Below, piece by piece: positions 36,218 through 44,695 of a stretch of DNA of 64,000 nt (within the stretch, counting starts at the first letter, position 1; each line of letters starts with the position of its first letter). Source of the DNA: a bacterium (lineage in GTDB: Bacteria; Cyanobacteriota; Vampirovibrionia; Obscuribacterales; Obscuribacteraceae); assembly GCA_018062085.1 (NCBI GenBank), contig JAGOSY010000026.1, forward strand, positions 1 through 64,000, in the 5' to 3' direction. The notes beneath the pieces were generated by a model. That model had not been told where the DNA came from. It ran no database searches and saw only the letters and a program-made list of their open reading frames with translations. Made by a program: the position numbers and the translations under genes.

Positions 36218-37083
36218 TTTTTAACTTGTTTAACTGAATCAATTTTATTGAGGTAGAATTTTGATAGCCAGTATTCTACTGAATTTACAACACCATGCTT
36301 GCTGACAAACAATAGTTTGTCACGAGCAACAGACAGGTCACCTCTGCTGTATGCTTCAAGGCCAAGAAAGGCTTGGCACTGGGCTAAATCGTATGTACTA
36401 TTTTCGGCGCGCTCAAGTACTTTTTCTTGGCTTTCTTTGCCAACAAAAAACTTGAAAACAGTATATGGCCAGAACAGGTGATTCAATTTTTTTAGACTCA
36501 ATTCGCTTAGAGCCTTAGCTTGAGTGTGCTGATGCGAAAACTTAAAAGCCAATACTGTCAGGCAGGCAGCATGACCTGCGAAGTCTGATTTCCATTGAGT
36601 GCGTTCCAACCAATCACTGGTGTTCATGGCTGAAGCACCGGGATTGTCTAACATCAAGTAAGCGCCTGCACGGTTGACCACCGCATATTTGTCGTCACTG
36701 TTTAAGGCAAGCGCCCGATCAAAATCAGCAATAGCCTGCTGCGGTCTGAAACTACGAAAATAGACGACACCGCGCACCGTATAGGCTAGCGGGTTCTTGC
36801 TATCAATTTTGATGGATTGGTTAAGATCATTGATAGCAGCATCATACTTTTTAAGTTCACTGTAGGCGGTGCCTCTATCAACAAGCGCACCCGCTGAGTT
36901 AGTAGCTTTAAGAGCCTGGGTAAATTCGTCAACTGCTAATTTGTATTGCTCTCTGTTGAGAAAGTCTTTGCCGACGGCATAATGTCTGTCATACTCCGCA
37001 GATGCTTGGGCAAATGGCATCGCCATCATCATCGTCAATGCGATGCAGACGGCTGCCGACACAACACTATTGAAAATCTTCAT
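36214..37083 (-). CDS. Secreted TPR protein, first gene of the two-component operon
   Basis: A 289-residue protein with a signal peptide cleaved near AQA-SA (about residue 28). Three TPR units follow at about 33-135 (AVDEFTQALKATNSAGALVDRG repeats), then a longer helical C-terminus. ATG 37083 has AGGG upstream. It overlaps the kinase gene by 4 nt, so a periplasmic TPR protein may feed signal to that kinase, which has no sensory domain of its own. Confidence 0.85.
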   Translation of the reverse strand: MKIFNSVVSAAVCIALTMMMAMPFAQASAEYDRHYAVGKDFLNREQYKLAVDEFTQALKATNSAGALVDRGTAYSELKKYDAAINDLNQSIKIDSKNPLAYTVRGVVYFRSFRPQQAIADFDRALALNSDDKYAVVNRAGAYLMLDNPGASAMNTSDWLERTQWKSDFAGHAACLTVLAFKFSHQHTQAKALSELSLKKLNHLFWPYTVFKFFVGKESQEKVLERAENSTYDLAQCQAFLGLEAYSRGDLSVARDKLLFVSKHGVVNSVEYWLSKFYLNKIDSVKQVKK

Positions 37084-37113
37084 GGTTTTTCCCTAGACGC
37101 CACTCGCCAATTC

Positions 37114-37140
37114 TAGACCTCTAGAGGCTAAAGAGGTCTA
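37114..37140. promoter_or_regulatory. Inverted repeat upstream of the TPR/two-component operon
   Basis: TAGACCTCT-N9-AGAGGTCTA is a perfect 9-bp inverted repeat with a 9-bp spacer, 31-57 bp before the operon's first ATG. No T-tract follows on either strand, so it is not a terminator. It is a plausible dimer-binding operator, perhaps for the operon's own response regulator. Confidence 0.55.
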
Positions 37141-37249
37141 ATTATGAACCATATTCTTTAAGCGATATGTTACTGCTACTTTACAAGCGCCACTTGGTTA
37201 TCGGCCACCTGCTTCATAACCGTGGTTATGGGTATGAAATTTATGGCGT

Positions 37250-39862
37250 TTGTCATTATTCTTGGGGGCTGATGTGCAGGGTGGTTGGTCTAATGCAGAC
37301 AGTGATTGGCAGCTAAAGCGGCTCCAGCATGATTCGGTCAAAACTGTAGATAAAGCCTTGCAGTCTATGCGTGGAGTTCTGCAGGAAGATATTATTGCCC
37401 ACGGTCAAGAATACGAGAAGATGTTTGGCAAGTCTTCAGCGCAGTATAACGAGTATCTCAATATGGTTATGGAGAAGCTCGAACAGCTCGGTGTTGCTCC
37501 TAAGCAAGTAATAGAATGGCTGAATCAAACTGCCGCAGATGGTACAGTTCCAGTTAGCCAGTATGGAACGGATCGCGATTCGCAGTCAGAAACCATTCCT
37601 CAGATCAGAGCTGAGCCAATCCCCTTTGACCAACAACTGCAGCCACAAGTCGATTTCGATAGTTTCGCCAGGCTAGAAGCTGCAGCCTCTCAAGCATTGG
37701 CCGTTGGCTCAGTTCAACCGCTTCCATCGCCAGCCCTGCCTTTCTCAGCTTTCCCCTCATCTCAGGTGCCAGCTCCGCTGCCAACGCCAACCTCCTTTCC
37801 TTCATCTCAAATGGAGAACCAACCTCCGGCTCAAATGGCGGCTCAAGCACCGGCTGCTATAGCCCAGCCGACTTTTCAATCTTCATTGCTAAGCAATTCT
37901 GCAGCATGGGGCTCTCCGACACCTGGTCAAACACCTGCCAAACCCTCTGCTGTTGCGGAAGCATGGGGTCTAGGGAATTCTGCAGAGTTGGAGGTTCCAG
38001 TCGGCTCTAAATCATCGGCTTGGGGCCAATCGACAGAAGCGCCACATCAGTCAGACGCTGCTAAAGTCAGCTCTAGTTGGGGCAATACAGAGCCCTCGAG
38101 CAATAGCCTGAAGTCAGCTCTGGGCTCTGCCGCCGCGCCTGTTGTTCAACCTGGCGCTTCAAGACCTGCAGCAACGGCCGTAACAGAGTTTAATCATGAG
38201 ACAACTTGGTCCGCTGTGCCAGCATCTGAATTGATCTCAGTTCCCGCTAGTCATGAGTCTCTTGCACCGTCCCCAGCTGCAAAAGTGGCATCGTCATGGG
38301 ATGCTGAGCCCGAGCCTGTTTCTCCAGATATTCCTCAAGTTCCTGCTTGGAACGCTGTTCCAGCTCAAGTTCCAGTTGCAATTCCAGTTCCAGTTCCAAA
38401 TCCAGCAAGTGTGCCTCCACAACCAGTTTGGAATGCTGCTCCAGCGCCCCCTCAAGAACCAGTTTGGAATGCTGCGCCATATCAAGCTCCAGCGCAAGTT
38501 ACTGCTCCAGTTCAAGCTCCGTTTCCAGTTCAAACTTCAGCTCCAGCCGCTATGCCGCAAGTCACGGCGTGGAACGCTCCTCCGGCGCCAGCACCAGTAT
38601 CAACGCCCACTTCTTCCGTATCTTCGATAGCTACCGCTGATGCTGTGGCTGCTTCAGGGGCTTCTCCAAGCGCAGCAACAAGCCAAGCGTTCACCCAGTG
38701 GGGGGCACCAACTAGCGTGCTGCCTCAAATCAGACCACCGGCCCCCGTCGAATCTCCCTGGGCGACTGCTGCTGCCGCACCTTCACCTTCACCGGCACCT
38801 TCACCGGCACCTTCACCGGCACCTTCACCGGCACCTTCACCGGCACCAACAGCTGCTTCTGAGCCTTCCGGCCCAAGTGTCGCCGGCTGGGCTCCTCCAG
38901 TGCCGCTGCCGTTAGCAAATGCACAAGCGACTGCTGCTGCTGCGCCTGCAACAGTTCCGGCTCCAGTGCAGGCGTCGGCGCCGGCGCAAGCATTACAGCC
39001 TGCAGGTTGGCCGACCAGTGCACCATCTTTACCAGCTCCACAAGCTGCCACAGCTACAACTGCTCTAGTATCGGCTCCAGCAACTGCTTCTTTAGGACAG
39101 ATCTCAGAAACACCTTGGACGGCAGCAGCGAATTCTCTTGCCGTTGAGTCTCAATGGGCAGCACCGTCTATCCCGATTCCCTCCCCCACGCTAGGGCCAG
39201 CTCTGACACCATCAGCAGTCATCACCGGACCAGTGATGTCCCCAATATCAAAACCAGCTCCATTGACACAGACCACAGCTCCGGCGCCGATTGCAGCTCC
39301 AATACCGACTGTAATGCCAAGCACCTCCTCTTGGGGCGCGGTGCCCACTCCTGTGGCTGCCCCAATACCAGTGCTTCCCGCTGCTGCGGCTGTAGCACCA
39401 TCGTCTCCGTGGGGAACTGTTCCTGCTCCTGTCGCGGCTCCAATGCAAGCGGTAGCGCCAGTCGTCTCGGTTGCGCCGGTGATACCAGTAGCTACGCAAA
39501 TGCCAGCAAGTAATCAATCAGCAAGTAATCCAGCGACACGCCCAAGTTTTGGCGGTTGGCCAGCCGGACCTATGCCAAATCCGTATGCAACTCAAGACGC
39601 ACTGCAAAAGCCAAATCCACAGCCACAAATGCCACAACAACAACAACAACAACAACAACAACTAGTGCAACCGGCAACAGCAACAGCTTCACATGGCTGG
39701 ACGCAGCAACCAATGCAAAACAATCCTATTGCAGCGCCCCAATTTCAGAACGCGGCCTATGGGAATGGTGCCAATGGAGGTAACGGTGCCAATAATTACC
39801 AGAATCAGCGACAAGAAGAGCGCGAAGAACCAAACTATGATCCCGCCACAGCTTGGGACTGA
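37250..39862 (+). CDS. Pro/Ala/Gln-rich repeat protein
   Basis: Up to 870 residues from TTG 37250; GTG 37274 has GGGGG 5 nt upstream and is a good alternative. Residues 1-110 are helical (DWQLKRLQHDSVKTVDKA). The rest is low-complexity Pro/Ala/Ser sequence with spaced Trp (SSWG, PVWNAAP, SPWG) repeating every 15-40 residues, an APSP tandem block (38786-38845), a nine-Gln run (39635-39661), and a short acidic end NYDPATAWD. No signal peptide. It is probably an intrinsically disordered scaffold or linker; function unknown. Confidence 0.7.
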   Translation: MSLFLGADVQGGWSNADSDWQLKRLQHDSVKTVDKALQSMRGVLQEDIIAHGQEYEKMFGKSSAQYNEYLNMVMEKLEQLGVAPKQVIEWLNQTAADGTVPVSQYGTDRDSQSETIPQIRAEPIPFDQQLQPQVDFDSFARLEAAASQALAVGSVQPLPSPALPFSAFPSSQVPAPLPTPTSFPSSQMENQPPAQMAAQAPAAIAQPTFQSSLLSNSAAWGSPTPGQTPAKPSAVAEAWGLGNSAELEVPVGSKSSAWGQSTEAPHQSDAAKVSSSWGNTEPSSNSLKSALGSAAAPVVQPGASRPAATAVTEFNHETTWSAVPASELISVPASHESLAPSPAAKVASSWDAEPEPVSPDIPQVPAWNAVPAQVPVAIPVPVPNPASVPPQPVWNAAPAPPQEPVWNAAPYQAPAQVTAPVQAPFPVQTSAPAAMPQVTAWNAPPAPAPVSTPTSSVSSIATADAVAASGASPSAATSQAFTQWGAPTSVLPQIRPPAPVESPWATAAAAPSPSPAPSPAPSPAPSPAPSPAPTAASEPSGPSVAGWAPPVPLPLANAQATAAAAPATVPAPVQASAPAQALQPAGWPTSAPSLPAPQAATATTALVSAPATASLGQISETPWTAAANSLAVESQWAAPSIPIPSPTLGPALTPSAVITGPVMSPISKPAPLTQTTAPAPIAAPIPTVMPSTSSWGAVPTPVAAPIPVLPAAAAVAPSSPWGTVPAPVAAPMQAVAPVVSVAPVIPVATQMPASNQSASNPATRPSFGGWPAGPMPNPYATQDALQKPNPQPQMPQQQQQQQQQLVQPATATASHGWTQQPMQNNPIAAPQFQNAAYGNGANGGNGANNYQNQRQEEREEPNYDPATAWD
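38786..38845 (+). repeat. Five perfect tandem copies of a 12-bp unit
   Basis: CCTTCACCGGCA is repeated five times without error, coding for (P-S-P-A)n in the gene at 37250. A half unit precedes it at 38780. Perfect copies imply recent expansion or contraction. Confidence 0.95.
39635..39661 (+). repeat. CAA trinucleotide run (nine copies)
   Basis: Nine consecutive CAA codons give nine glutamines in the Pro/Ala-rich protein. Such runs are prone to slippage. Confidence 0.95.
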
Positions 39863-39869
39863 ACATAAG

Positions 39870-40310
39870 CTATGGCAACAGTATCGCCATCTTTTCTACA
39901 AACTGTTCTGGTGGCAAATAGCCTGAAAAGCGGGTTACTAATTTGCCCCCTTCATCAATTACTAGAATCGTTGGAAAACCGCTGATTTTGTATGGTTCTA
40001 AGTCAGATGAACTGAGCCGGGCGTTGAGTTTAAGCCAAATAAAGCGATCAGCTAACTCTGCCACCACACCGGGATTCTGGAATGTCTCATGCTCAAGGCG
40101 ATTACACCAGCTGCAATTGTCTGCATAAACATCTATAACAATTAGCCTGTGCTTTTGCCGAGCTGCATTCTTTGAACTTTTCAGATCGGGCTGCCAGGGT
40201 AGATAGCGCTTCGGCGTGGAAGTTTTTCTTTGCGGTCGAGCAGGACAAGCGCTAAATATGTACGGTCCAATCAGTGAAAGAAGTAGGGTGATAAAGAAAA
40301 GTCTTCGCAT
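39870..40310 (-). CDS. Exported thioredoxin-fold protein (DsbD-C-like)
   Basis: A 146-residue protein with an N-terminal hydrophobic export signal (possible lipobox FSAC) and a thioredoxin-like domain. The active site is CSWC in ADNCSWCNRLEHETF, and the cis-proline loop is GFPTILVID. The pattern is that of the C-terminal domain of DsbD and similar periplasmic reductases. It lies 3 nt downstream of the SRPBCC gene and probably shares its transcript. Confidence 0.88.
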   Translation of the reverse strand: MRRLFFITLLLSLIGPYIFSACPARPQRKTSTPKRYLPWQPDLKSSKNAARQKHRLIVIDVYADNCSWCNRLEHETFQNPGVVAELADRFIWLKLNARLSSSDLEPYKISGFPTILVIDEGGKLVTRFSGYLPPEQFVEKMAILLP

Positions 40311-40313
40311 CTA

Positions 40314-40931
40314 TTATTCAGCAACTTGATTTTCACATAAATGCCTAACTGATTTGGCACCATCGCTAATTGATTGAAAATCAGGATGGGCCGAAATTGA
40401 ACAATGATCATCACTTTCTACTCCGGCTTTAAGACTATCAAGGCGGCGGCGGATGTCTTTTAAAATTGATGAGCCAGCCACTTCCTTAGCAAATGGCAAC
40501 CAAACTTTGGGCTCACTATAAGTGCTTAACTTAACTTCAGTTCGCTCACCATTGCCAAGGGGCGTTAAAACCCATGACCCTTCAAAGGCTTTTAGTTTCT
40601 CTGAGGAAAGTAATGCAAAATCTATCCGTCTGTATGGCGTCTCAACTTCTTTATAGGTGCAGTGCGCATTACCTATGACTGGCAATTCACTGAAGTGTTC
40701 ATCCATTACCGCTATGCCGTCGTGATTTGAAACTACTTTCCTTCTATGCGGTTCTTGAACTCTTGAGTGGAGTATTGCCTCAAAAACTGCTTTGGGAGAG
40801 GCATCTATCACTACACTTGACTCAACGCCCCGGTGCCCCTTTGGCTGGGCAGCAAAACCAGAGCTGACACTATTGCCTAATGCAGCAGATAGAAAGAAAG
40901 TGAGCAACAATTTGTTTTTTCTAGACGTCAT
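40314..40931 (-). CDS. Exported SRPBCC (START/polyketide-cyclase-like) protein
   Basis: A 205-residue protein with a signal peptide (to about FAA, residue 28). A helix-grip fold follows, with the typical start VIDASPKAVFEAIL and later GSWVLTPLGNGERTEVKLS. The family binds hydrophobic ligands. The exported location is less usual for SRPBCC proteins. It is first of a two-gene operon with the thioredoxin-like protein. Confidence 0.8.
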   Translation of the reverse strand: MTSRKNKLLLTFFLSAALGNSVSSGFAAQPKGHRGVESSVVIDASPKAVFEAILHSRVQEPHRRKVVSNHDGIAVMDEHFSELPVIGNAHCTYKEVETPYRRIDFALLSSEKLKAFEGSWVLTPLGNGERTEVKLSTYSEPKVWLPFAKEVAGSSILKDIRRRLDSLKAGVESDDHCSISAHPDFQSISDGAKSVRHLCENQVAE

Positions 40932-41068
40932 AAACCTAGTTCTGAAGTATCAAAAGGAAATCGCCATAGAGCGCTAAATCGGTCTGCTTGATCGCCACTA
41001 ATTATTGCTCATTGCTAATGATAACTGGGTACTGGGAATATTTAGGAGTTTTTAAAATAGCAGATGTC

Positions 41069-41137
41069 AGCATATAGCTAGTTGATACACGGGCTGATAG
41101 CTCTATGCTGCCTGTAGAAGAAGCTCACAGGCTTTTT
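41069..41137 (+). ncRNA. Candidate structured RNA ending in an intrinsic terminator
   Basis: Two adjacent inverted repeats lie in the divergent intergenic region 40932-41217. The first is AGCATATAGCT (41069-41079) with AGCTCTATGCT (41099-41109), pairing 10 of 11. It is followed immediately by GCCTGT (41110-41115) with ACAGGC (41127-41132) and TTTTT. Nothing on the plus strand upstream needs this terminator, since the neighbouring gene runs the other way. A short RNA starting somewhere in 40940-41060, or a 5' leader attenuator, is the simplest reading. Confidence 0.4.
41110..41137 (+). terminator. Intrinsic terminator-like hairpin
   Basis: A 6-bp GC-rich stem GCCTGT/ACAGGC with an 11-nt loop, followed directly by five Ts. 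It is short but of terminator form. Confidence 0.5.
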
Positions 41138-41172
41138 GCACTATTACTTAGTCTATGTCTCGTGAGTAATAC

Positions 41173-41178
41173 TATAAT
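41173..41178 (+). promoter_or_regulatory. Consensus -10 element TATAAT
   Basis: TATAAT lies 40 bp before the ATG at 41218. No good -35 box is found 16-18 bp upstream, so an activator or an alternative sigma factor may be needed. Confidence 0.4.
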
Positions 41179-41217
41179 GGTGTCGAACACAGAACAATTG
41201 AGCGTTGAGGATAAACC

Positions 41218-41685
41218 ATGACTAGGCCCTTTATACTTTCAAGAGCACACTCTTTGAAAGTCCTCACTTGCACTGCTTGGTCTTGGGCTTTAGGATACGT
41301 CTTACCAGTGTTGGCTCAAAAGACACCTGCGGGTCAGGTGGTAGCAGCTGAGGTAAAAGGGCTGCCAACTCATGAGAACAGTGGATTTCTCGAAGCTTTG
41401 TTTACCACTATTAACTACATAACTGGTATAGCGCTCGCCGGAGCTTTGATTTTCGGATTGATCTGGCTACTGCAACGCCGCAATGTAAGCGATGATGTAA
41501 CCAAAGATGCTTCGGCTGACTCAGCTGCTGATGAAACTTCTGACGCCACCAAAGAAGCAACCACTGCGGATACAGAGAGTGCAGCAAATACAGAACCTGC
41601 TAAAGACCCAAAGGACTCTGAAGAGACAAATATTTCGCAGAAGGCAGAAAATTCTGAAAGTACTGAAGAGAAAGCTCAATCCTAA
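41218..41685 (+). CDS. Single-TM protein with acidic cytoplasmic tail
   Basis: A 155-residue protein with GAGG 8 nt before ATG 41218. It has an N-terminal signal-like segment (to about residue 34), a second hydrophobic helix (about 66-86, ITGIALAGALIFGLIWLL), then a low-complexity tail rich in Glu, Asp, Ala, Ser and Thr. Not recognised. Its stop overlaps that of the GspE-N protein gene by 4 nt. Confidence 0.6.
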   Translation: MTRPFILSRAHSLKVLTCTAWSWALGYVLPVLAQKTPAGQVVAAEVKGLPTHENSGFLEALFTTINYITGIALAGALIFGLIWLLQRRNVSDDVTKDASADSAADETSDATKEATTADTESAANTEPAKDPKDSEETNISQKAENSESTEEKAQS

Positions 41686-43271
41686 TTTTCGCCCAAGTTT
41701 GACAATTTTGCTTGGGCAATGGCACCAGCTGAATTCGGGTCTGTAAATCGCATAGAAATCGCTACCATCTCACCGTTGTCAGTTGGAATAGTTGTGATTC
41801 TCAGTTCTACTTCGTCTTCGTCAACTTTAGTTGTGAACTTCTTGTCTTGAGGCTTAACGAGCTCTTGGGGATTAAGGCCGGCAATCACTTTATACGAACC
41901 AACTAAAGCACCATGTATCTCTAAGGGCAGCATACAATCAGCCAGTAGCTCTCCATGGAGAAAGTAGCGCAGCGATACGCCACTAATGTCGGGCTCTAAA
42001 TGAATATCTGAACAACGCTTTTGGGTAGCTTTCCCGATAATTTCATGAGCCAAGAGCATAACCGAAGCATTCTGTGCTTCCTTCATGCGATTAATATCGG
42101 TTTCTTCTTCACTGCCACCCAGTTCAGACTCAACTACGTCTTCAAGCAGCTTTCGATTAGCATTGACATTTAAGGCACCAAGGCTAGACTCGATAAGATG
42201 ACTGGTGACACTAGCGACTGCCGCTTGCATAGCATCTTCTGCCTGGGCAACTTGCTCCCTCGCTGTCGCTGCAGCTGCCGCTGCTGATGTGTGCAGAGGA
42301 TCGGCACCAGCTTTTTCTACGGCAATAGACGGTGACTCTGCCACCATTTCTGGTAGCGTTTTGGGAACCGACTCAGGCACTACCGTTAGTGTTGGTTCTG
42401 GTATAACTTCTGCTACAACTAATGACTTAGTCTCGACAGCAGTGGCAATTGTACCAATCACTTGGTCGACCACTCTGTCTAACACCGAAGTTATCTGAGG
42501 AAGGCTTTGTGCCGCTGCTTCTAGCTGTTCAGTGTCCGATGTAAGCGGAGAAATAAGTTCTTGCAGAGATGGCGCGCTCGATGTCACTGCCAGTGGTGTC
42601 ACAGCTGCTTGTGGTGTCACTACTGTCGCTAGAGAGCTGGACATATCGTCATCATCGTCGTCATCGCCAAATAGCGATTGCAAATGTTTTTTAGCAGGCA
42701 CCCGAGGTGCTACTTTTTTCTCAAGGGCTTCGGCTTGCGCAATAACACTGGCCGGGAGTGTGAACTCTTCACTGAGCGACTCGGTTAAATCACTACTTGT
42801 ATCAACAATATCTTCACTAGCAAGAGCAGCAGCTGGAGTCTCATACAGCTCTTTCATACAGAATTCAAATTCGTCAGCGGTGCAGACAAGCTGCTTTAGA
42901 TGACCGCTGCGCAATTCTACCCGAAGAGTATCGAGGGCAATTAGATCATCTGGATTAACCATGGCTATAGTGAAGTGAGTGCCAGTGCTAGCCACTGGAA
43001 TAAGTTTGTGCTTGTATTTGGTTTCAAGTGAAACCGAATCAGCAATCTCACGAGCCGGTACATTTTTTGATAGCGAGATAAAATTGACACCAAATTGAAG
43101 CTCTAGTGAATCTTTGAGTTGGTGATAGGTAACCAGACCGAGCCGGTCCAAAATTAATGTCAACCGATCGCCTGACCTGGATTGCTCCTCCATGGCACTG
43201 GCGAGCTCTTCAGCGGTAATTATGCCGATGTCGACCAGTAGGTCGCCAATCTCGTTACCACTGACGGACAT
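41682..43271 (-). CDS. PilB/GspE-like protein lacking the ATPase core
   Basis: 529 residues from ATG 43271, which has AGGAG 4 nt upstream (longer starts to 43334 lack one). Residues about 5-125 form a GspE/MshE N-terminal domain (GDLLVDIGIITAEEL, then LIPVASTGTHFTIAMVNPDD). A long Ala/Val/Ser-rich linker follows. The C-terminal 140 residues match only the N2/PAS-like part of pilus ATPases (KRCSDIHLEPDISGVSLRYF, then PQDKKFTTK). The Walker A, Asp and Walker B boxes are absent, so it cannot power pilus assembly. It may regulate a full PilB or bind a nucleotide such as c-di-GMP. Confidence 0.85.
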   Translation of the reverse strand: MSVSGNEIGDLLVDIGIITAEELASAMEEQSRSGDRLTLILDRLGLVTYHQLKDSLELQFGVNFISLSKNVPAREIADSVSLETKYKHKLIPVASTGTHFTIAMVNPDDLIALDTLRVELRSGHLKQLVCTADEFEFCMKELYETPAAALASEDIVDTSSDLTESLSEEFTLPASVIAQAEALEKKVAPRVPAKKHLQSLFGDDDDDDDMSSSLATVVTPQAAVTPLAVTSSAPSLQELISPLTSDTEQLEAAAQSLPQITSVLDRVVDQVIGTIATAVETKSLVVAEVIPEPTLTVVPESVPKTLPEMVAESPSIAVEKAGADPLHTSAAAAAATAREQVAQAEDAMQAAVASVTSHLIESSLGALNVNANRKLLEDVVESELGGSEEETDINRMKEAQNASVMLLAHEIIGKATQKRCSDIHLEPDISGVSLRYFLHGELLADCMLPLEIHGALVGSYKVIAGLNPQELVKPQDKKFTTKVDEDEVELRITTIPTDNGEMVAISMRFTDPNSAGAIAQAKLSNLGEN

Positions 43272-43416
43272 CGATTCTCCTGGCGAAATGGTTGTGGGGT
43301 TCATCTGTACGGAAATCCGATGGAAATACTCCATTCGACCACAGAAGATCGAACAGGTCTTATTATTAGTTTTCCCGGCGAAAAATGCTGCTAAACCTGA
43401 GCTTTGTTGAATTTGC

Positions 43417-43971
43417 TCAAAAACTTACTGCTTTTCCAGTAGCTCTGGGCACAATTTCAATCAACGGTTTTGTCGAAGTTTGGTCAGTGGCTATATCAGC
43501 CACTGAATAGTGGCAATGCTCGTGGGCTCCAACAAAGTCGATGTTGACATCGCCCATGCCAGCGACAAGAGCACGGTATGCCTCTTTGGCCGCAGATTGA
43601 TCAAAGCGACTTAAAATTGCCGTGGCATAAAGCCTCCCGGCGGGACTGCCATTGGCAATGATCCACTCAAGGTCCTCTCTAGCAGGAGCACCGAGCTTGA
43701 TAGCCGCACTGACAGAGGGAGCTAGTTTGCCGCTCCTAAGGCTGGCTTCTTCTAGCTGTTTGGCTGTGGCAATAGCCGTCAAAGCCGGGTTCATCTTACG
43801 GCTAAGGGGCTGGTCTTTCCCCTCTGAGCTTTGGGTCATGCCAGGCGAGGCCGTTCCGGTTAAAGCATTGCCTGGTAAAACAGGATCAATTTGTGCATGA
43901 ACACCAGAGATAAAGCAGAGCGACAAAGTCACGACACCTGAGGCAATATAAGACTTGCTTTCAAGATTCAT
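43417..43971 (-). CDS. Secreted hypothetical protein with HEAT-like helices
   Basis: A 184-residue protein with a signal peptide (to about VHA, residue 26), a disordered stretch, then helices (LEWIIANGSPAGRLYATAILSRF) that look like one or two HEAT/ARM repeats, and a His/Cys cluster AHEHCHYSVADIA. Function unknown. Confidence 0.65.
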   Translation of the reverse strand: MNLESKSYIASGVVTLSLCFISGVHAQIDPVLPGNALTGTASPGMTQSSEGKDQPLSRKMNPALTAIATAKQLEEASLRSGKLAPSVSAAIKLGAPAREDLEWIIANGSPAGRLYATAILSRFDQSAAKEAYRALVAGMGDVNIDFVGAHEHCHYSVADIATDQTSTKPLIEIVPRATGKAVSF

Positions 43972-44017
43972 GTTGCCGCCCTGCTTAGTTCTAGTTGTAG
44001 CCTATTTGTATAGAAAA

Positions 44018-44551
44018 CTACTTAACGCCCAATAGTTCCACTTCAAAAATCAAGGTGGCATTTGGAGGAATAGCGCCAGCAGCGCCTCTTTCACCATAAC
44101 CAAGATTTGGAGGAATGGTCAATTTGCGCTTGCCGCCAATTTTCATAGTTGCTACACCTTCGTCCCAGCCCTTGATTACTCGACCAGCCCCTAGTGGGAA
44201 TTCAAACGGCTGATTGCGATCAACTGAGCTATCGAACTTGCTGCCGTCAGTAAGCCAGCCAGTGTAGTGCACTACAACTGTTTGACCATTTCTTGGCATG
44301 GCACCTTGCCCCACGACCATGTCTTCGATTACAAGACCGGTAGGGGTTGTTGTTCCAGTTTGTGTCATGGAATTTGCTCCGATTGTATTAACGTTACTTG
44401 ATTGTGCGCCACTGTTAGTAGTGGCGACGTTGCTGGCTCCCGCATTAGCATCCACAGGTGTAGAAGCATTTGAGCAGGAGGTTGTTGACAGGCTTGTTAG
44501 ACCTACCAGGGTAAGGGCGAGAAAAGTTGATGTTGGCGCTAGTTTACGCAT
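44018..44551 (-). CDS. FKBP-type peptidyl-prolyl isomerase, lipoprotein
   Basis: A 177-residue lipoprotein (lipobox STTSC, about residue 26) with a Ser/Asn/Thr linker and a C-terminal FKBP domain (about 70-177). Hallmarks are VVVHYTGWLTDGSKFDSS, FPLGAGRVIKGWDEG and GYGERGAAGAIPPNATLIF, so the active-site aromatic residues are intact. It should assist folding of exported proteins at the membrane surface. A monocistronic gene. Confidence 0.95.
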   Translation of the reverse strand: MRKLAPTSTFLALTLVGLTSLSTTSCSNASTPVDANAGASNVATTNSGAQSSNVNTIGANSMTQTGTTTPTGLVIEDMVVGQGAMPRNGQTVVVHYTGWLTDGSKFDSSVDRNQPFEFPLGAGRVIKGWDEGVATMKIGGKRKLTIPPNLGYGERGAAGAIPPNATLIFEVELLGVK

Positions 44552-44695
44552 TTAAGTCCTCAAATTGAGACCACGGCAAAGTTATAGCAGACCTAGGCGA
44601 GATTGCCATTAAAGCAGATTTTCGTAGTCACCCCATTTACGACGAAGCCACATAGTTAGATGATCTCAAGAGTTAATAATAAGTAGTTAGATCTG

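Noticed and set aside
38725..39051. Long antisense frames opposite the Pro/Ala-rich gene, such as Gly/Ala-rich ORFs.
   Set aside because: They are by-products of the GC-biased tandem repeats and have no start signals or homology.
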